Translations under genes and position numbers: made by a program | Assembly: GCA_015228975.1 (NCBI GenBank) | Contig: JADGCN010000014.1 | Span: 1-48,894, forward strand | Length of the DNA: 48,894 nt | Reading direction: 5' to 3' | Source of the DNA: Magnetococcales bacterium | Lineage (GTDB): Bacteria > Pseudomonadota > Magnetococcia > Magnetococcales > UBA8363 | Shown here: positions 17,898-26,396 of the stretch, in pieces | How positions within the stretch are numbered: position 1 is the stretch's first letter | How the letters are laid out: each line of letters opens with the position of its first letter | Notes under the pieces: generated by a model | Database searches by the model: none | Told to the model about the DNA's origin: nothing | Seen by the model: only the letters and a program-made list of their open reading frames with translations

Positions 17898-19574
17898 ATG
17901 ACTGCTACCGGATCCATGGAGATCATCGCCCTCGGCGGTCTTGGCGAAATCGGCATGAATCTAATGGTCTATGGCTTTGACGATAAATTGTTGGTGGTTG
18001 ATTGCGGTTTGGCCTTTCCCGGCAGTGACACACCGGGCATCGACGTCATCATCCCCGATGTTGGTTATCTCATCGCCAATCGTGATCGGGTCGTGGGATT
18101 TGTCCTGACCCATGGCCATGAAGACCATGTGGGTGCCATGCCCTACGTTTGGCCCGATGTCGAAGGCCCCATCTACGGTAGCGCCATGACCCTGGGGCTG
18201 CTGCGCGGCAAATTTCGCGAACATCGCCTGCTGGACAGGGCGACCATGGTGGAATGTGGCAACCGGCAACCTTTTCAGGTCGGTCCCTTCAACCTGTGCA
18301 TGATCCAGGTATCCCACTCCATTGTCGACTCTTTCGCCCTGGCCATTAAAACGCCCCTGGGGACCATTATACACACCGGCGATTTCAAGATTGATCATAC
18401 CCCGGTGGACAATCGCCCCACCGATCTCTTCGCCCTGGCACGCTATGGGGAAGGGGGCGTATTGGCCCTGCTGTCCGACTCCACCAACATCAACCGCCCC
18501 GGGGCAACCGTTTCTGAAAAAGTTGTCGCCGATGCCCTGGCCAAAGTGTTCGCCAAGGCCCAGGCCATGATCATCGTGGCCACGTTTGCCTCCAATATTC
18601 AACGAATTCAACAAATTTTTGATGCCGCATGTGCAATCAATCGCAAAGTTGTCATCAGCGGTCGCTCCATGCAAACCAACATAGAAGTTGCGCGCTCACT
18701 CGGATTTCTACGCATTCCAGACGGCACCATCATCGATGTGCGCTCCCTTTCCCAGCATCTGCGGCAAACTATCGTCGTCCTCTCCTCCGGCAGCCAGGGT
18801 GAACACAACTCGTCCTTGACCCGTATCGCCAACGGCGAACATCGGGAAATCACCATCCAACCTGGCGATATGGTCATCCTGTCGTCCCGGTTCATCCCCG
18901 GTAACGAACAAACCATCTGGAGCCTGGTCAATCGCATGTCACGCTCTGGCGCCGAGGTCATCCACGAATACAATCTGCCGCAAATTCACGTCTCCGGCCA
19001 TGCCCCCCAGGAAGACCTCAAACTCATGCTGGCATTGACCCGACCCAAATTTTTTATTCCCATTCACGGGGAAATACGCCACCTTCACAGCCATCGCCAA
19101 TTGGCCATTCAAATGGGAGTGGCCCCGGAAAATGCCCTGGTGGCGGAAAATGGCGACCGGATCGTCCTGCACCAGGATGCCATCGCCATCGATGGTCGCA
19201 TCCCCTCCGGTCGCACCTTCGTCGATGGCAAAGGAATCGGGGATATCAGCGACATCGTCTTGCGTGATCGTCGGCATCTCTCGGAAGATGGTATGGTCAT
19301 TGTGGTGCTGATTGTCGAAAAAAGCAGTGGTAAAATGCTGCAACGACCCGAACTGCTCACCCGTGGCGTTGTCACGGAAGAGGACAATCGCGATCTCCTG
19401 GAACAGGCGAAGGCTGCCGTGGAAGAGGCGTTGCTGCTGGGACCGAAAGGGATGGATTTCGCGGATGACGAAGGGGCCGGCCCCACGGAACTGGCTCAAA
19501 GAGCGATTCGACGGCTTTTTAAAAGAAAACTGGGCCGCAGGCCGGCTGTCATTCCTCTGGTCATGGAAATGTAG
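17898..19574 (+). CDS. rnj: Ribonuclease J
   Basis: A 558-residue metallo-beta-lactamase/beta-CASP ribonuclease. Motifs are LTHGHEDHVG (two-zinc site), an H-S-I-V-D-S region, the HTGDFKID segment, LLSDSTN, the beta-CASP Ser/His segments including ISGRSM and SGHAPQ, and a final IPIHGE. RNase J has 5'-exonuclease and endonuclease activity in RNA turnover. It lies 3 nt after tatC and 8 nt before ftsK, so the three are almost certainly co-transcribed. An in-frame ATG at 17916 is an alternative start. Confidence 0.95.
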   Translation: MTATGSMEIIALGGLGEIGMNLMVYGFDDKLLVVDCGLAFPGSDTPGIDVIIPDVGYLIANRDRVVGFVLTHGHEDHVGAMPYVWPDVEGPIYGSAMTLGLLRGKFREHRLLDRATMVECGNRQPFQVGPFNLCMIQVSHSIVDSFALAIKTPLGTIIHTGDFKIDHTPVDNRPTDLFALARYGEGGVLALLSDSTNINRPGATVSEKVVADALAKVFAKAQAMIIVATFASNIQRIQQIFDAACAINRKVVISGRSMQTNIEVARSLGFLRIPDGTIIDVRSLSQHLRQTIVVLSSGSQGEHNSSLTRIANGEHREITIQPGDMVILSSRFIPGNEQTIWSLVNRMSRSGAEVIHEYNLPQIHVSGHAPQEDLKLMLALTRPKFFIPIHGEIRHLHSHRQLAIQMGVAPENALVAENGDRIVLHQDAIAIDGRIPSGRTFVDGKGIGDISDIVLRDRRHLSEDGMVIVVLIVEKSSGKMLQRPELLTRGVVTEEDNRDLLEQAKAAVEEALLLGPKGMDFADDEGAGPTELAQRAIRRLFKRKLGRRPAVIPLVMEM

Positions 19575-19582
19575 GGTACGTC

Positions 19583-22500
19583 ATGGGACGGAAACAGAAC
19601 AAATCCAATGAACAGGAACAACAAACCATGGAAAATCGTCGGACGGTTTTTCGTGAGGGTATGGCGGTACTGCTCTTTGGCATCGCTGCCTATCTGACCA
19701 TTGCCCTTTATTCCTACAATGTGCATGACCCCTCTTTCAACAATACCGGAAGTGGCCGGGTCACCAACCTGGGCGGCGTTGTCGGAGCCTATCTGGCGGA
19801 TTTCCTGCTGCAATTGTTTGGCTACTCCTCCGTATGGGTGCCGTTGTTTTTCGCCCTGACGGCCTTTTTCGCCATGCGACAGACCTCATCCGGTCTGAGC
19901 TGGGAACAAATCGGCACCTTGCCCTTGCTGGCGGTGGTAACCACTATTTTATCCGTCATGTTTCAGGGCGAGGTGATAACTTATATGCCGGCTGGGCCGG
20001 GTGGATTGGCAGGCATGATGGTAACCCGGGCGCTTACGCAAACACTTGGATACTGGGGGTCGCTGTTGCTCCTGATCATGTTGGGCGTACTGTCCTTCAT
20101 GGTTTTAACCCGACTCTCGTTATTCAACCTGCTGAAGTGGATCAAGGATTGTGTCGTTGCCCTGTTCGGCCTGTTCTCCTGGCGTTCGACAAGCGAGACG
20201 GATTCCCAAACCATCCCGGAGGATTTCCAGAACGACCCGACCCACGCCACCACCGAACACCGTATCAGTGACATCAAGGCCACGGAAATACCGCCTTTTC
20301 GTTTTCGCGATCTGCAGGTTCCCGAAATACCTGAAAAAGGTTTCCATGCCGCCCATGAGGAAGTGATTCCAATACCCCATGAGCCGCACGCAGAGGCGGC
20401 AACCCGGCCTGTGGAACCCGTATTGACGGAACAGATGAACCACGACCCCGAACCACAGGTTGCCGCACATCGTTTGGCAGCGGGAAAATTATTGGCACCG
20501 GTTGCGGGATTGGTTGCGGGTTCGATGGACAAGGTCACATCAATCCTTAAAAGACCCGAGAAGGAAGAGAAAAATCCCGATTGGTTGCGTCCCATGGCAT
20601 TTGATCCACATCCGAATGCCAACACCGGGCGTCAGGAACCCGCCTTGGATGAAGTATCCACCGGGCGTCAGGAACCCGCCCTGGATGATGTATCCGGCGA
20701 TGCCACGCGTGATTTCCGCAATACTGATGCCTTCCCCGAGCGGGAAGAGGTATTTCCCGATCTCAACACCACCCCCTTACAGGATCAGGATTCCCGGCAT
20801 TCCCGGGATGAGGCCGATTTTGTCATCGCTGACGAATCTTTGCAGCAAACCAGAGAAATCGAACCGGATATGATGGTCGAACCGGAGGTGACCCCACCGG
20901 ATGAGACGGATACGACCCGATCATCGTTTGACACCCCCGCGCCCGAGCCAATCCGGGAAACGGCACCGGCATCGGGTTCCTGGATCATTCAGGCGCTGGC
21001 TGAGAAACGGAAAGTGGAACCTGACACGGAGCGGTCCGGGGATTTGGGATTCCATTCGGAGGAGGCTTTGCCGTTGGCAGCGGGGGATCCTGACGACATG
21101 CCGCAGCCAGACTTGACCCCCTTTGCGTCATCGCACTCCGATACTACCAGACAGCCCTTTTTCGACAGGGACGATGGTGATGATTTTGAAACTCAGGAAA
21201 TGGATTTTGAGTTGCCAGGTCCGAACGATGAGCAAAACGATGGGGCTCCGGGGGACGATTTTGACGATGACTTTGAAGATCAATCTTCCCGTGCAGGGGA
21301 CATCGGCAATGGGGAAACGTTGTTCCGAGCGGGTCAGACGGATGCCACAACGGCTGGTGCCGGTGGCGGCTTGGTAGCATCGTTCCCTTTACCGTCCCTG
21401 GACCTGTTGGAAAAACCGACGGTGGGTAACAACGAAATCGACCGGGATTATCTGACACAGCAGGCCCGTTTGCTGGAGTTGAAACTGGCCGATTTTAAAA
21501 TCAAGGGGCAAATAACCAACGTAATACCAGGCCCAGTCGTCACCACGTTTGAATTTGACCCTGCTCCGGGGTTGCGCGCCTCCAAGGTCGTTTCGATTTC
21601 CGATGATCTGGCGCGCTCCATCTTGTCGCCATCGGTGCGGGTGGTGGGCAACATCCCTGGAAAAAACGTCATCGGCGTGGAAATACCCAATCAAACTCGA
21701 AGCACGGTTTATCTGCGTGAAATATTGGAATCGGAAGTCTTCATAAAGACCGGGCATCCCCTGGCCGTGGCGTTGGGATCGGATATCACGGGCAACCCGG
21801 TGGTCGCCAATTTGGCAAAAATGCCGCATTTGCTTGTTGCCGGCACGACCGGATCGGGCAAATCCGTCGCACTCAACGCCATGATCTGCTCCATCCTGTT
21901 CAGCGCCCGACCCGACCAGGTGCGCTTTCTCATGGTGGACCCGAAAATGTTGGAATTATCCATCTATGAGGGCATCCCCCATCTTTTGGCCCCGGTGGTC
22001 ACCGATGTCCACAAGGCGGCCAAACTCCTTAAATGGGCCGTGCAGGAGATGGAAGATCGTTATCGCCTCATGTCCGAGGTGGGGGTTCGCAGTCTGGACA
22101 GCTTCAATCGCAGGATGCTGCAATGCCAGGAGACCGGGGAGCGACCGACACGACGGGTTAAAATTGGCATCGATCCGGAAACCGGGACGCCTGTTGAGCA
22201 GGAAGAACCCATCCCTTTGAATACCAAACCTTTGATAGTCATTGTAATTGACGAACTGGCCGACCTGATGATTCAGGTGGGCAAGGAGGTGGAACCCGCC
22301 ATAGCCCGCCTGGCCCAGATGGCGCGTGCAGCGGGTTTGCATCTGATCATTGCTACCCAACGCCCTTCCGTTGATGTCATCACCGGATTGATCAAGGCCA
22401 ATTTCCCGACCCGTCTGGCCTTTCAGGTGTCATCCAAGATCGATTCCCGAACCATTTTGGATGCCATGGGGGCGGAACGACTCCTGGGCATGGGTGACGG

Positions 22501-22912
22501 GTTGTACCTTCCCCCCGGAACATCCCACCTGAAACGCATTCACGCCCCTCTGGTTACCGATGATGAAGTCCATCATCTGGTTGGCTATCTCAAATCCATC
22601 AGCGGTGCGCCCAAATACGACATGGCCGTCATGCGGCACGCCGATGATGACGATGATGATTCTGATCTGGCTTTCGGAAACGGCCAGGATGACATGGAGC
22701 CCATCGAAGAGGACGACCCCCTGTATCGCCCGGCGGTGGCCCTGGTACAGCGATTGCGCAAGGTATCCACCAGCATGGTACAACGACATTTCAAGATTGG
22801 CTACAATCGTGCGGCGCGAATCGTGGAGAGGATGGAGTCGGAGGGATTGGTGACCCCTTCCAACAGTGCTGGCAAACGGGAAGTGTTAAATTTTGGGCAA
22901 CACGGGGATTAA
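19583..22912 (+). CDS. ftsK: DNA translocase FtsK
   Basis: An 1109-residue FtsK/SpoIIIE-type motor coupling cell division to chromosome segregation. About four transmembrane helices occupy residues 20-180. A long, acidic, Pro-rich disordered linker follows (about 190-610) and contains a duplicated 12-residue unit at 347-370. The RecA-like motor (about 620-1000) has Walker A GTTGSGKS near 755 and Walker B IVIVIDELADL near 885. A winged-helix gamma domain (about 1045-1105), which reads KOPS-type orientation sequences, contains STSMVQRHFKIGYNRAARI. An acidic D-D-D-D-D-S stretch joins motor and gamma. This is the last gene of the tat-rnj-ftsK run. Confidence 0.96.
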   Translation: MGRKQNKSNEQEQQTMENRRTVFREGMAVLLFGIAAYLTIALYSYNVHDPSFNNTGSGRVTNLGGVVGAYLADFLLQLFGYSSVWVPLFFALTAFFAMRQTSSGLSWEQIGTLPLLAVVTTILSVMFQGEVITYMPAGPGGLAGMMVTRALTQTLGYWGSLLLLIMLGVLSFMVLTRLSLFNLLKWIKDCVVALFGLFSWRSTSETDSQTIPEDFQNDPTHATTEHRISDIKATEIPPFRFRDLQVPEIPEKGFHAAHEEVIPIPHEPHAEAATRPVEPVLTEQMNHDPEPQVAAHRLAAGKLLAPVAGLVAGSMDKVTSILKRPEKEEKNPDWLRPMAFDPHPNANTGRQEPALDEVSTGRQEPALDDVSGDATRDFRNTDAFPEREEVFPDLNTTPLQDQDSRHSRDEADFVIADESLQQTREIEPDMMVEPEVTPPDETDTTRSSFDTPAPEPIRETAPASGSWIIQALAEKRKVEPDTERSGDLGFHSEEALPLAAGDPDDMPQPDLTPFASSHSDTTRQPFFDRDDGDDFETQEMDFELPGPNDEQNDGAPGDDFDDDFEDQSSRAGDIGNGETLFRAGQTDATTAGAGGGLVASFPLPSLDLLEKPTVGNNEIDRDYLTQQARLLELKLADFKIKGQITNVIPGPVVTTFEFDPAPGLRASKVVSISDDLARSILSPSVRVVGNIPGKNVIGVEIPNQTRSTVYLREILESEVFIKTGHPLAVALGSDITGNPVVANLAKMPHLLVAGTTGSGKSVALNAMICSILFSARPDQVRFLMVDPKMLELSIYEGIPHLLAPVVTDVHKAAKLLKWAVQEMEDRYRLMSEVGVRSLDSFNRRMLQCQETGERPTRRVKIGIDPETGTPVEQEEPIPLNTKPLIVIVIDELADLMIQVGKEVEPAIARLAQMARAAGLHLIIATQRPSVDVITGLIKANFPTRLAFQVSSKIDSRTILDAMGAERLLGMGDGLYLPPGTSHLKRIHAPLVTDDEVHHLVGYLKSISGAPKYDMAVMRHADDDDDDSDLAFGNGQDDMEPIEEDDPLYRPAVALVQRLRKVSTSMVQRHFKIGYNRAARIVERMESEGLVTPSNSAGKREVLNFGQHGD
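20623..20694. repeat. 36-bp direct repeat, two copies, within the ftsK linker
   Basis: Copies at 20623-20658 and 20659-20694 are adjacent and differ at only a few positions. Each encodes a T-G-R-Q-E-P-A-L-D-(E/D)-V-S unit, so the duplication keeps the frame and lengthens the disordered FtsK linker by 12 residues. It looks recent. Confidence 0.9.
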
Positions 22913-22973
22913 AAAAATTGCCGCTTTCCAATCGCGATGCGACGCTCGACATGCGTGTTTTTTTCGTCCGCAC

Positions 22974-23004
22974 CCGGGGGGCCACAGTGGACCCCCCGGA
23001 TTTT
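22974..23004 (+). terminator. Likely intrinsic terminator after ftsK
   Basis: A very GC-rich hairpin pairs CCGGGGGG (22974-22981) with CCCCCCGG (22992-22999). Three more pairs (CCA/TGG) continue past a single bulged A and close a CAG loop. ATTTT follows at 23000-23004. It lies about 60 bp after the ftsK stop, where the long tat-rnj-ftsK transcript should end. The U-tract is short. Confidence 0.6.
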
Positions 23005-23756
23005 CCTGGCCTCTCTTGCGCGAAAATTGCGCCCGGGCCGATTGCGGGCAGGAACGCTTGACCTGGAAAGTCCTGGTTCCCGCTCTTACGTCGTGCAGTT
23101 TTGGAAAGCTCAATTCCCCGGTCTGGCTGCCCGAAACAAGAGCCACGTCAAAACTGCGAAATAAAGGACCAAGCCAATCGCCAAGAAAGTCACATTATCC
23201 ATGCATCACTCCACTAGGTAAATCTGTTAATAAAGAAACCCTCAGCCGTCTCCTTTCAATGGACATGCCAAGCATTTCGCACTTGTTACCGGCAGCCGCA
23301 CATTTCACCATTACATGGGCTACGGTCAGGGGGGATGCCCTTATAAAAGTGACTAATAAAGTTTGAATCTCATTCCATTTTCATCGGCCATCCCTGTGCG
23401 GTTCGGGGAGGAGGAAGGGGGGGCATGCCCATCAAAAAAAGCAACGCAACGGACCATGGTCCGCCGGACACGGCCCCCGTTCGGCAACGAGCTGAGCGCC
23501 AAGAGATTGGCTGCGTTCTTTCGGGCGTCAAAGTTCTAATAACGGCATGCAACGTCCCTCTGATTGCCTTGACTTTTCACGCCAGTGGCTGCCAAAGTGC
23601 TAGACTCATTGGGTTGAAGATTGACCTGCGGCCCCACCAGTGTGTACGGGTCTAAAATTGCTGAAACCGCCCGATTTGGCTTGAAGGTCTATGACGATCA
23701 TCGGACAGCCTGTCCGGTCGATCCTTAGGAGGGGGAGCATTTCTTCGGAAAGTGCC
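23005..23756. other. Gene-poor stretch between ftsK and the MORN/FGE-fold gene
   Basis: No open frame here carries a recognisable domain. A 76-codon frame at 23425-23655 is preceded by a purine-rich GGAGGAGGAAGG but its product resembles nothing and has no helix, signal peptide or motif pattern I trust. A 75-codon frame at 22937-23164 spans the ftsK terminator and is also unconvincing. AGGAGGGGG at 23727-23735 is the strongest ribosome-binding-like sequence and lies upstream of the MORN gene, but 22-28 nt from its first ATGs. The stretch may contain decayed genes or the promoter of the next gene. Confidence 0.4.
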
Positions 23757-25316
23757 ATGTTCATGAACAAAATGATATGCAAAACCGGATCGGCCCGAAG
23801 CGCCTGCAAAAGAATGTTCTTGGCCAGCATGGTTTTATTGGGTGGATGTGCATCGTCCGCTTTTCAGGAGAACGATCCAACGTCAACCAATACCCGGTTT
23901 GCACTGGAAGAGAACCGAAATAAGAACGCTCCTGATTGGGTGAGCAAAGACTACGAAGATGGCGTTCATTATGAGGGACAGTTTCAGAATGGCAAACGCC
24001 ATGGCCGAGGCATTCAAACGTGGCCTGATGGCGCACGTTACGAAGGTGAATTCCAAAACGATAAACGTTACGGTCATGGCATCTTCACGTGGCCTTCCAA
24101 AGAGCGATACGAGGGTGCATTTGTTGACGGGAAACGTCAGGGACGGGGGGTTTACGTCTGGCCCAATGGGGCAAAATTTGAGGGAAATTATTTAGATGGA
24201 CAGCGGGATGGGGCTGGAACTTTTACCTACCCGACAGATCGTGAAGGCAAGACGGTTCAGGAACGCCAGGTCTGGAACAAGGACCAATTGATATCCAAAA
24301 ACCTGATCGATCCGCCAAAACAGTCGATACCACCCCAGCAGCAACCCCTGTCCAACACGGCCACATCGGGTTCCACAGCGCAGCCCAATGTTTTGCGCAA
24401 GGAAGTTAAAATTTCTCATCTCTCCCCGGTACCACCCCCCCCCACCCCCGACAAATCATCTCACGTGGCCCCCCCTGGCATCGGGAACCCGTTGCTCAAT
24501 CAACCCGATCCAACACCAGGGCCGACCCCGCCACCAGCACTACCAGCACCACCACCCCAACCCACGAGCCCGACAACGGTTGCCCCTTCAACGGTTACGC
24601 AGGCCGATATTTCCAGGACCACACTCTGGACCGACCCGCAAACCGGAATCATCCTGGCCTCCATACCCGGTGGTTGCTTCATTATGGGTAACGACAAAGG
24701 GGAAAAAAACGAAAAACCGGCACATGAAGTCTGCGTTGATGATTTTTGGATGGGCATTCACGAAATCACCCAAAAACAATGGCGCCAGGTCATGGGGTGG
24801 CTTCCAGAACAATCGATTGCGGCTGACAACCTTCCCGTTGGTAACATTTCCTGGCAGGATGTCGAACGTTTTGTCAACACGATCAACAAACGATCCGCCG
24901 TTCAATTTCGCTTGCCGACGGAAGCGCAGTGGGAATACGCCTGTAGCGGCGGGGGTCAAAGCAAGCCTTATTGCGGCGATGGGCGGGTGGAGGAGTTGGG
25001 CTGGGTCGAGGAAAATGCCAAAAACCAACCACACCCACCCGGCGAACGGGCGCGCAATCGCTTCGGACTGTACGATATGACCGGCAACTTGTGGGAATGG
25101 GTCGCCGACTGGTACGACAGGGAATATTATCGTGACGCCCCCAAGCAAAATCCAAAAGGTCCCAGCATGGGTTCATCGCGAACATTTCGTGGGGGTGGTT
25201 GGTTGAGCAAGGGCGAGTTCGCTCGCGCTACGATACGCCAAGATATGGATCCATCCCGCTCCTACCCACTTTTGGGGTTTCGTCTCGCCGCCCCCAGGGT
25301 GATGAGTATGCAATAA
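23757..25316 (+). CDS. Lipoprotein with MORN repeats and an FGE-fold domain
   Basis: From the ATG at 23757 (another at 23763) the product is about 519 residues. A lipoprotein signal peptide ends in LLGGC (Cys near residue 31). Four MORN-type repeats follow (about 55-150; YEGQFQNGKRHGRG, YEGEFQN, YEGAFVDGKRQGRG, FEGNYLDGQRDGAG). A Pro-rich linker (about 180-280) leads to an FGE/SUMF1-fold domain (about 285-515; G-G-C-F-I-M-G-N, LPTEAQWEYA, GLYDMTGNLWEWVADW, FRGGGW, LGFRLA). The Cys pair of true formylglycine-generating enzymes is absent from the RGGGWLSKGEF segment, so sulfatase activation is unlikely; a ligand-binding or envelope-structural role is more probable. A strong AGGAGG at 23727 would suit a non-ATG start at 23739. 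Confidence 0.85.
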   Translation: MFMNKMICKTGSARSACKRMFLASMVLLGGCASSAFQENDPTSTNTRFALEENRNKNAPDWVSKDYEDGVHYEGQFQNGKRHGRGIQTWPDGARYEGEFQNDKRYGHGIFTWPSKERYEGAFVDGKRQGRGVYVWPNGAKFEGNYLDGQRDGAGTFTYPTDREGKTVQERQVWNKDQLISKNLIDPPKQSIPPQQQPLSNTATSGSTAQPNVLRKEVKISHLSPVPPPPTPDKSSHVAPPGIGNPLLNQPDPTPGPTPPPALPAPPPQPTSPTTVAPSTVTQADISRTTLWTDPQTGIILASIPGGCFIMGNDKGEKNEKPAHEVCVDDFWMGIHEITQKQWRQVMGWLPEQSIAADNLPVGNISWQDVERFVNTINKRSAVQFRLPTEAQWEYACSGGGQSKPYCGDGRVEELGWVEENAKNQPHPPGERARNRFGLYDMTGNLWEWVADWYDREYYRDAPKQNPKGPSMGSSRTFRGGGWLSKGEFARATIRQDMDPSRSYPLLGFRLAAPRVMSMQ

Positions 25317-25411
25317 TTGGAGTTTCTTGGAACCCTTAAAGTACGTTGGCATGGTCGAGACGATGATCACGCCATGAATGGTTACACTCACTTTCTTGCC
25401 GGGAAAGCTAC

Positions 25412-26281
25412 GTGTTAGGCTTATACAATACTTGTCCTTTCAAACTACTACAGGCCCTGTTCGTCGGGGCCTGTCATAAAAAAATCAGGATAATTGGTTT
25501 AGCAAAATTTCACTTTAAAAATATTTTATATTGTTTTTTTTATAATCATTTTGGTTATTATCGCCAGCTTGTCGTTTTTAAAAAATCCGATTATAGTAAG
25601 GAAGAATATAAGCAGGGTGTCCGTAAGAAACATTATGGCAAAGAAGGATGGAAAAAAGAAAAAAAGAATGGCATTCTGTACCGCGATTATTCAGATTATG
25701 ATGAATACGTCTCGCATCAAAAAGTCAAGCTGGATGAAATGATTGCTTTCAAGGGGGGGTTTTCCAAAAGGGATATTATCGAGTACCGGCTCAAATTTTT
25801 CAAAAGGTTCCATAAAGTTCCCAGATATTTACCCTGGAATGCCTCCATTTTATGCCTGGGTGCCCGCCAGGGAACAGAGGTGGAAGTGCTGCGGGATTTG
25901 GGATTCGGTGCCGCCCAGGGAATTGATCTCAACCCGGGACCGGGCAACCCATGGGTCAAACCAGGTGATTTCATGGCCATTGCGGAACCCGACCATTCGG
26001 TAGATATGATCTACAGCAATGCGGTGGACCATGCGTTCAACCTGGAATCCTTCTTCAAGGAAAGTGCGCGGGTCGTTAAACTTGAGGGCTATGCCATGTA
26101 CGATCTGAGCGTTCAAACATCGGCGCAGGGAGGGGGGGGGCCGTTTGAAGCCGTGGAGTGGGATAGTGAGGAAAAAATATTTCAACTGATGCTCAAATAT
26201 TTCAAACAGGTCATCCATGTCGAAACTGAAACAGCCTGGAAAGTGGTTTTGCTTAAAGGTCCCATCATTGATCAGACTTGA
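25412..26281 (+). CDS. SAM-dependent class I methyltransferase
   Basis: The C-terminal roughly 180 residues form a Methyltransf_11-like Rossmann domain: ILCLGARQGTEVEVLRDLG is motif I, GIDLNPG is the acidic end of strand 2, and HSVDMIYSNAVDHAF is the motif after strand 4. The substrate is unknown; such proteins often act in surface-glycan or small-molecule pathways. The start is uncertain. The GTG at 25412 is the only usual in-frame start before residue 110, but it puts a hairpin and a very AT-rich stretch (25490-25560) inside the coding region. The Lys-rich segment from about residue 60 (Y-S-K-E-E-Y-K-Q) does look protein-coding. A non-standard start near 25560 or a frameshift is possible. 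AT-richness contrasts with the neighbours. Confidence 0.78.
   Translation: MLGLYNTCPFKLLQALFVGACHKKIRIIGLAKFHFKNILYCFFYNHFGYYRQLVVFKKSDYSKEEYKQGVRKKHYGKEGWKKEKKNGILYRDYSDYDEYVSHQKVKLDEMIAFKGGFSKRDIIEYRLKFFKRFHKVPRYLPWNASILCLGARQGTEVEVLRDLGFGAAQGIDLNPGPGNPWVKPGDFMAIAEPDHSVDMIYSNAVDHAFNLESFFKESARVVKLEGYAMYDLSVQTSAQGGGGPFEAVEWDSEEKIFQLMLKYFKQVIHVETETAWKVVLLKGPIIDQT
25450..25474. other. 8-bp perfect hairpin before an AT-rich stretch
   Basis: ACAGGCCC (25450-25457) pairs with GGGCCTGT (25467-25474) across a 9-nt loop. It is followed on the plus strand by an A-run rather than a T-run, so it is not a plus-strand intrinsic terminator, and on the minus strand no T-run follows the stem. Its presence inside the presumed N-terminus of the methyltransferase is one reason to doubt that start. 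Confidence 0.5.
25541..25546 (+). promoter_or_regulatory. Consensus -10 hexamer upstream of the methyltransferase core
   Basis: TATAAT (25541-25546) is a perfect -10 box in a markedly AT-rich context that could act as an UP-like region. No good -35 is found 16-18 bp upstream (the position reads AAAATA). If used, transcription would start near 25553, inside the annotated reading frame, which would require a start codon further downstream. Confidence 0.3.
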
Positions 26282-26396
26282 GCCAAACCGCTCCGGAACA
26301 CTCTTTCTCAAGTGCGTCACCAAGACGTCTGACAGGAACTGACTCGGGAGAAAGAGGTCAGCACGCCCGCAACCTGGTCAAACCCAAGGAGAATCC

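Noticed and set aside
22937-23164. 75-codon frame downstream of ftsK
   Set aside because: It spans the ftsK terminator hairpin and has no recognisable content.
23425-23655. 76-codon frame after GGAGGAGGAAGG
   Set aside because: The purine run is attractive, but the product has no recognisable feature and the surrounding region looks non-coding; kept only as a note in the region entry.
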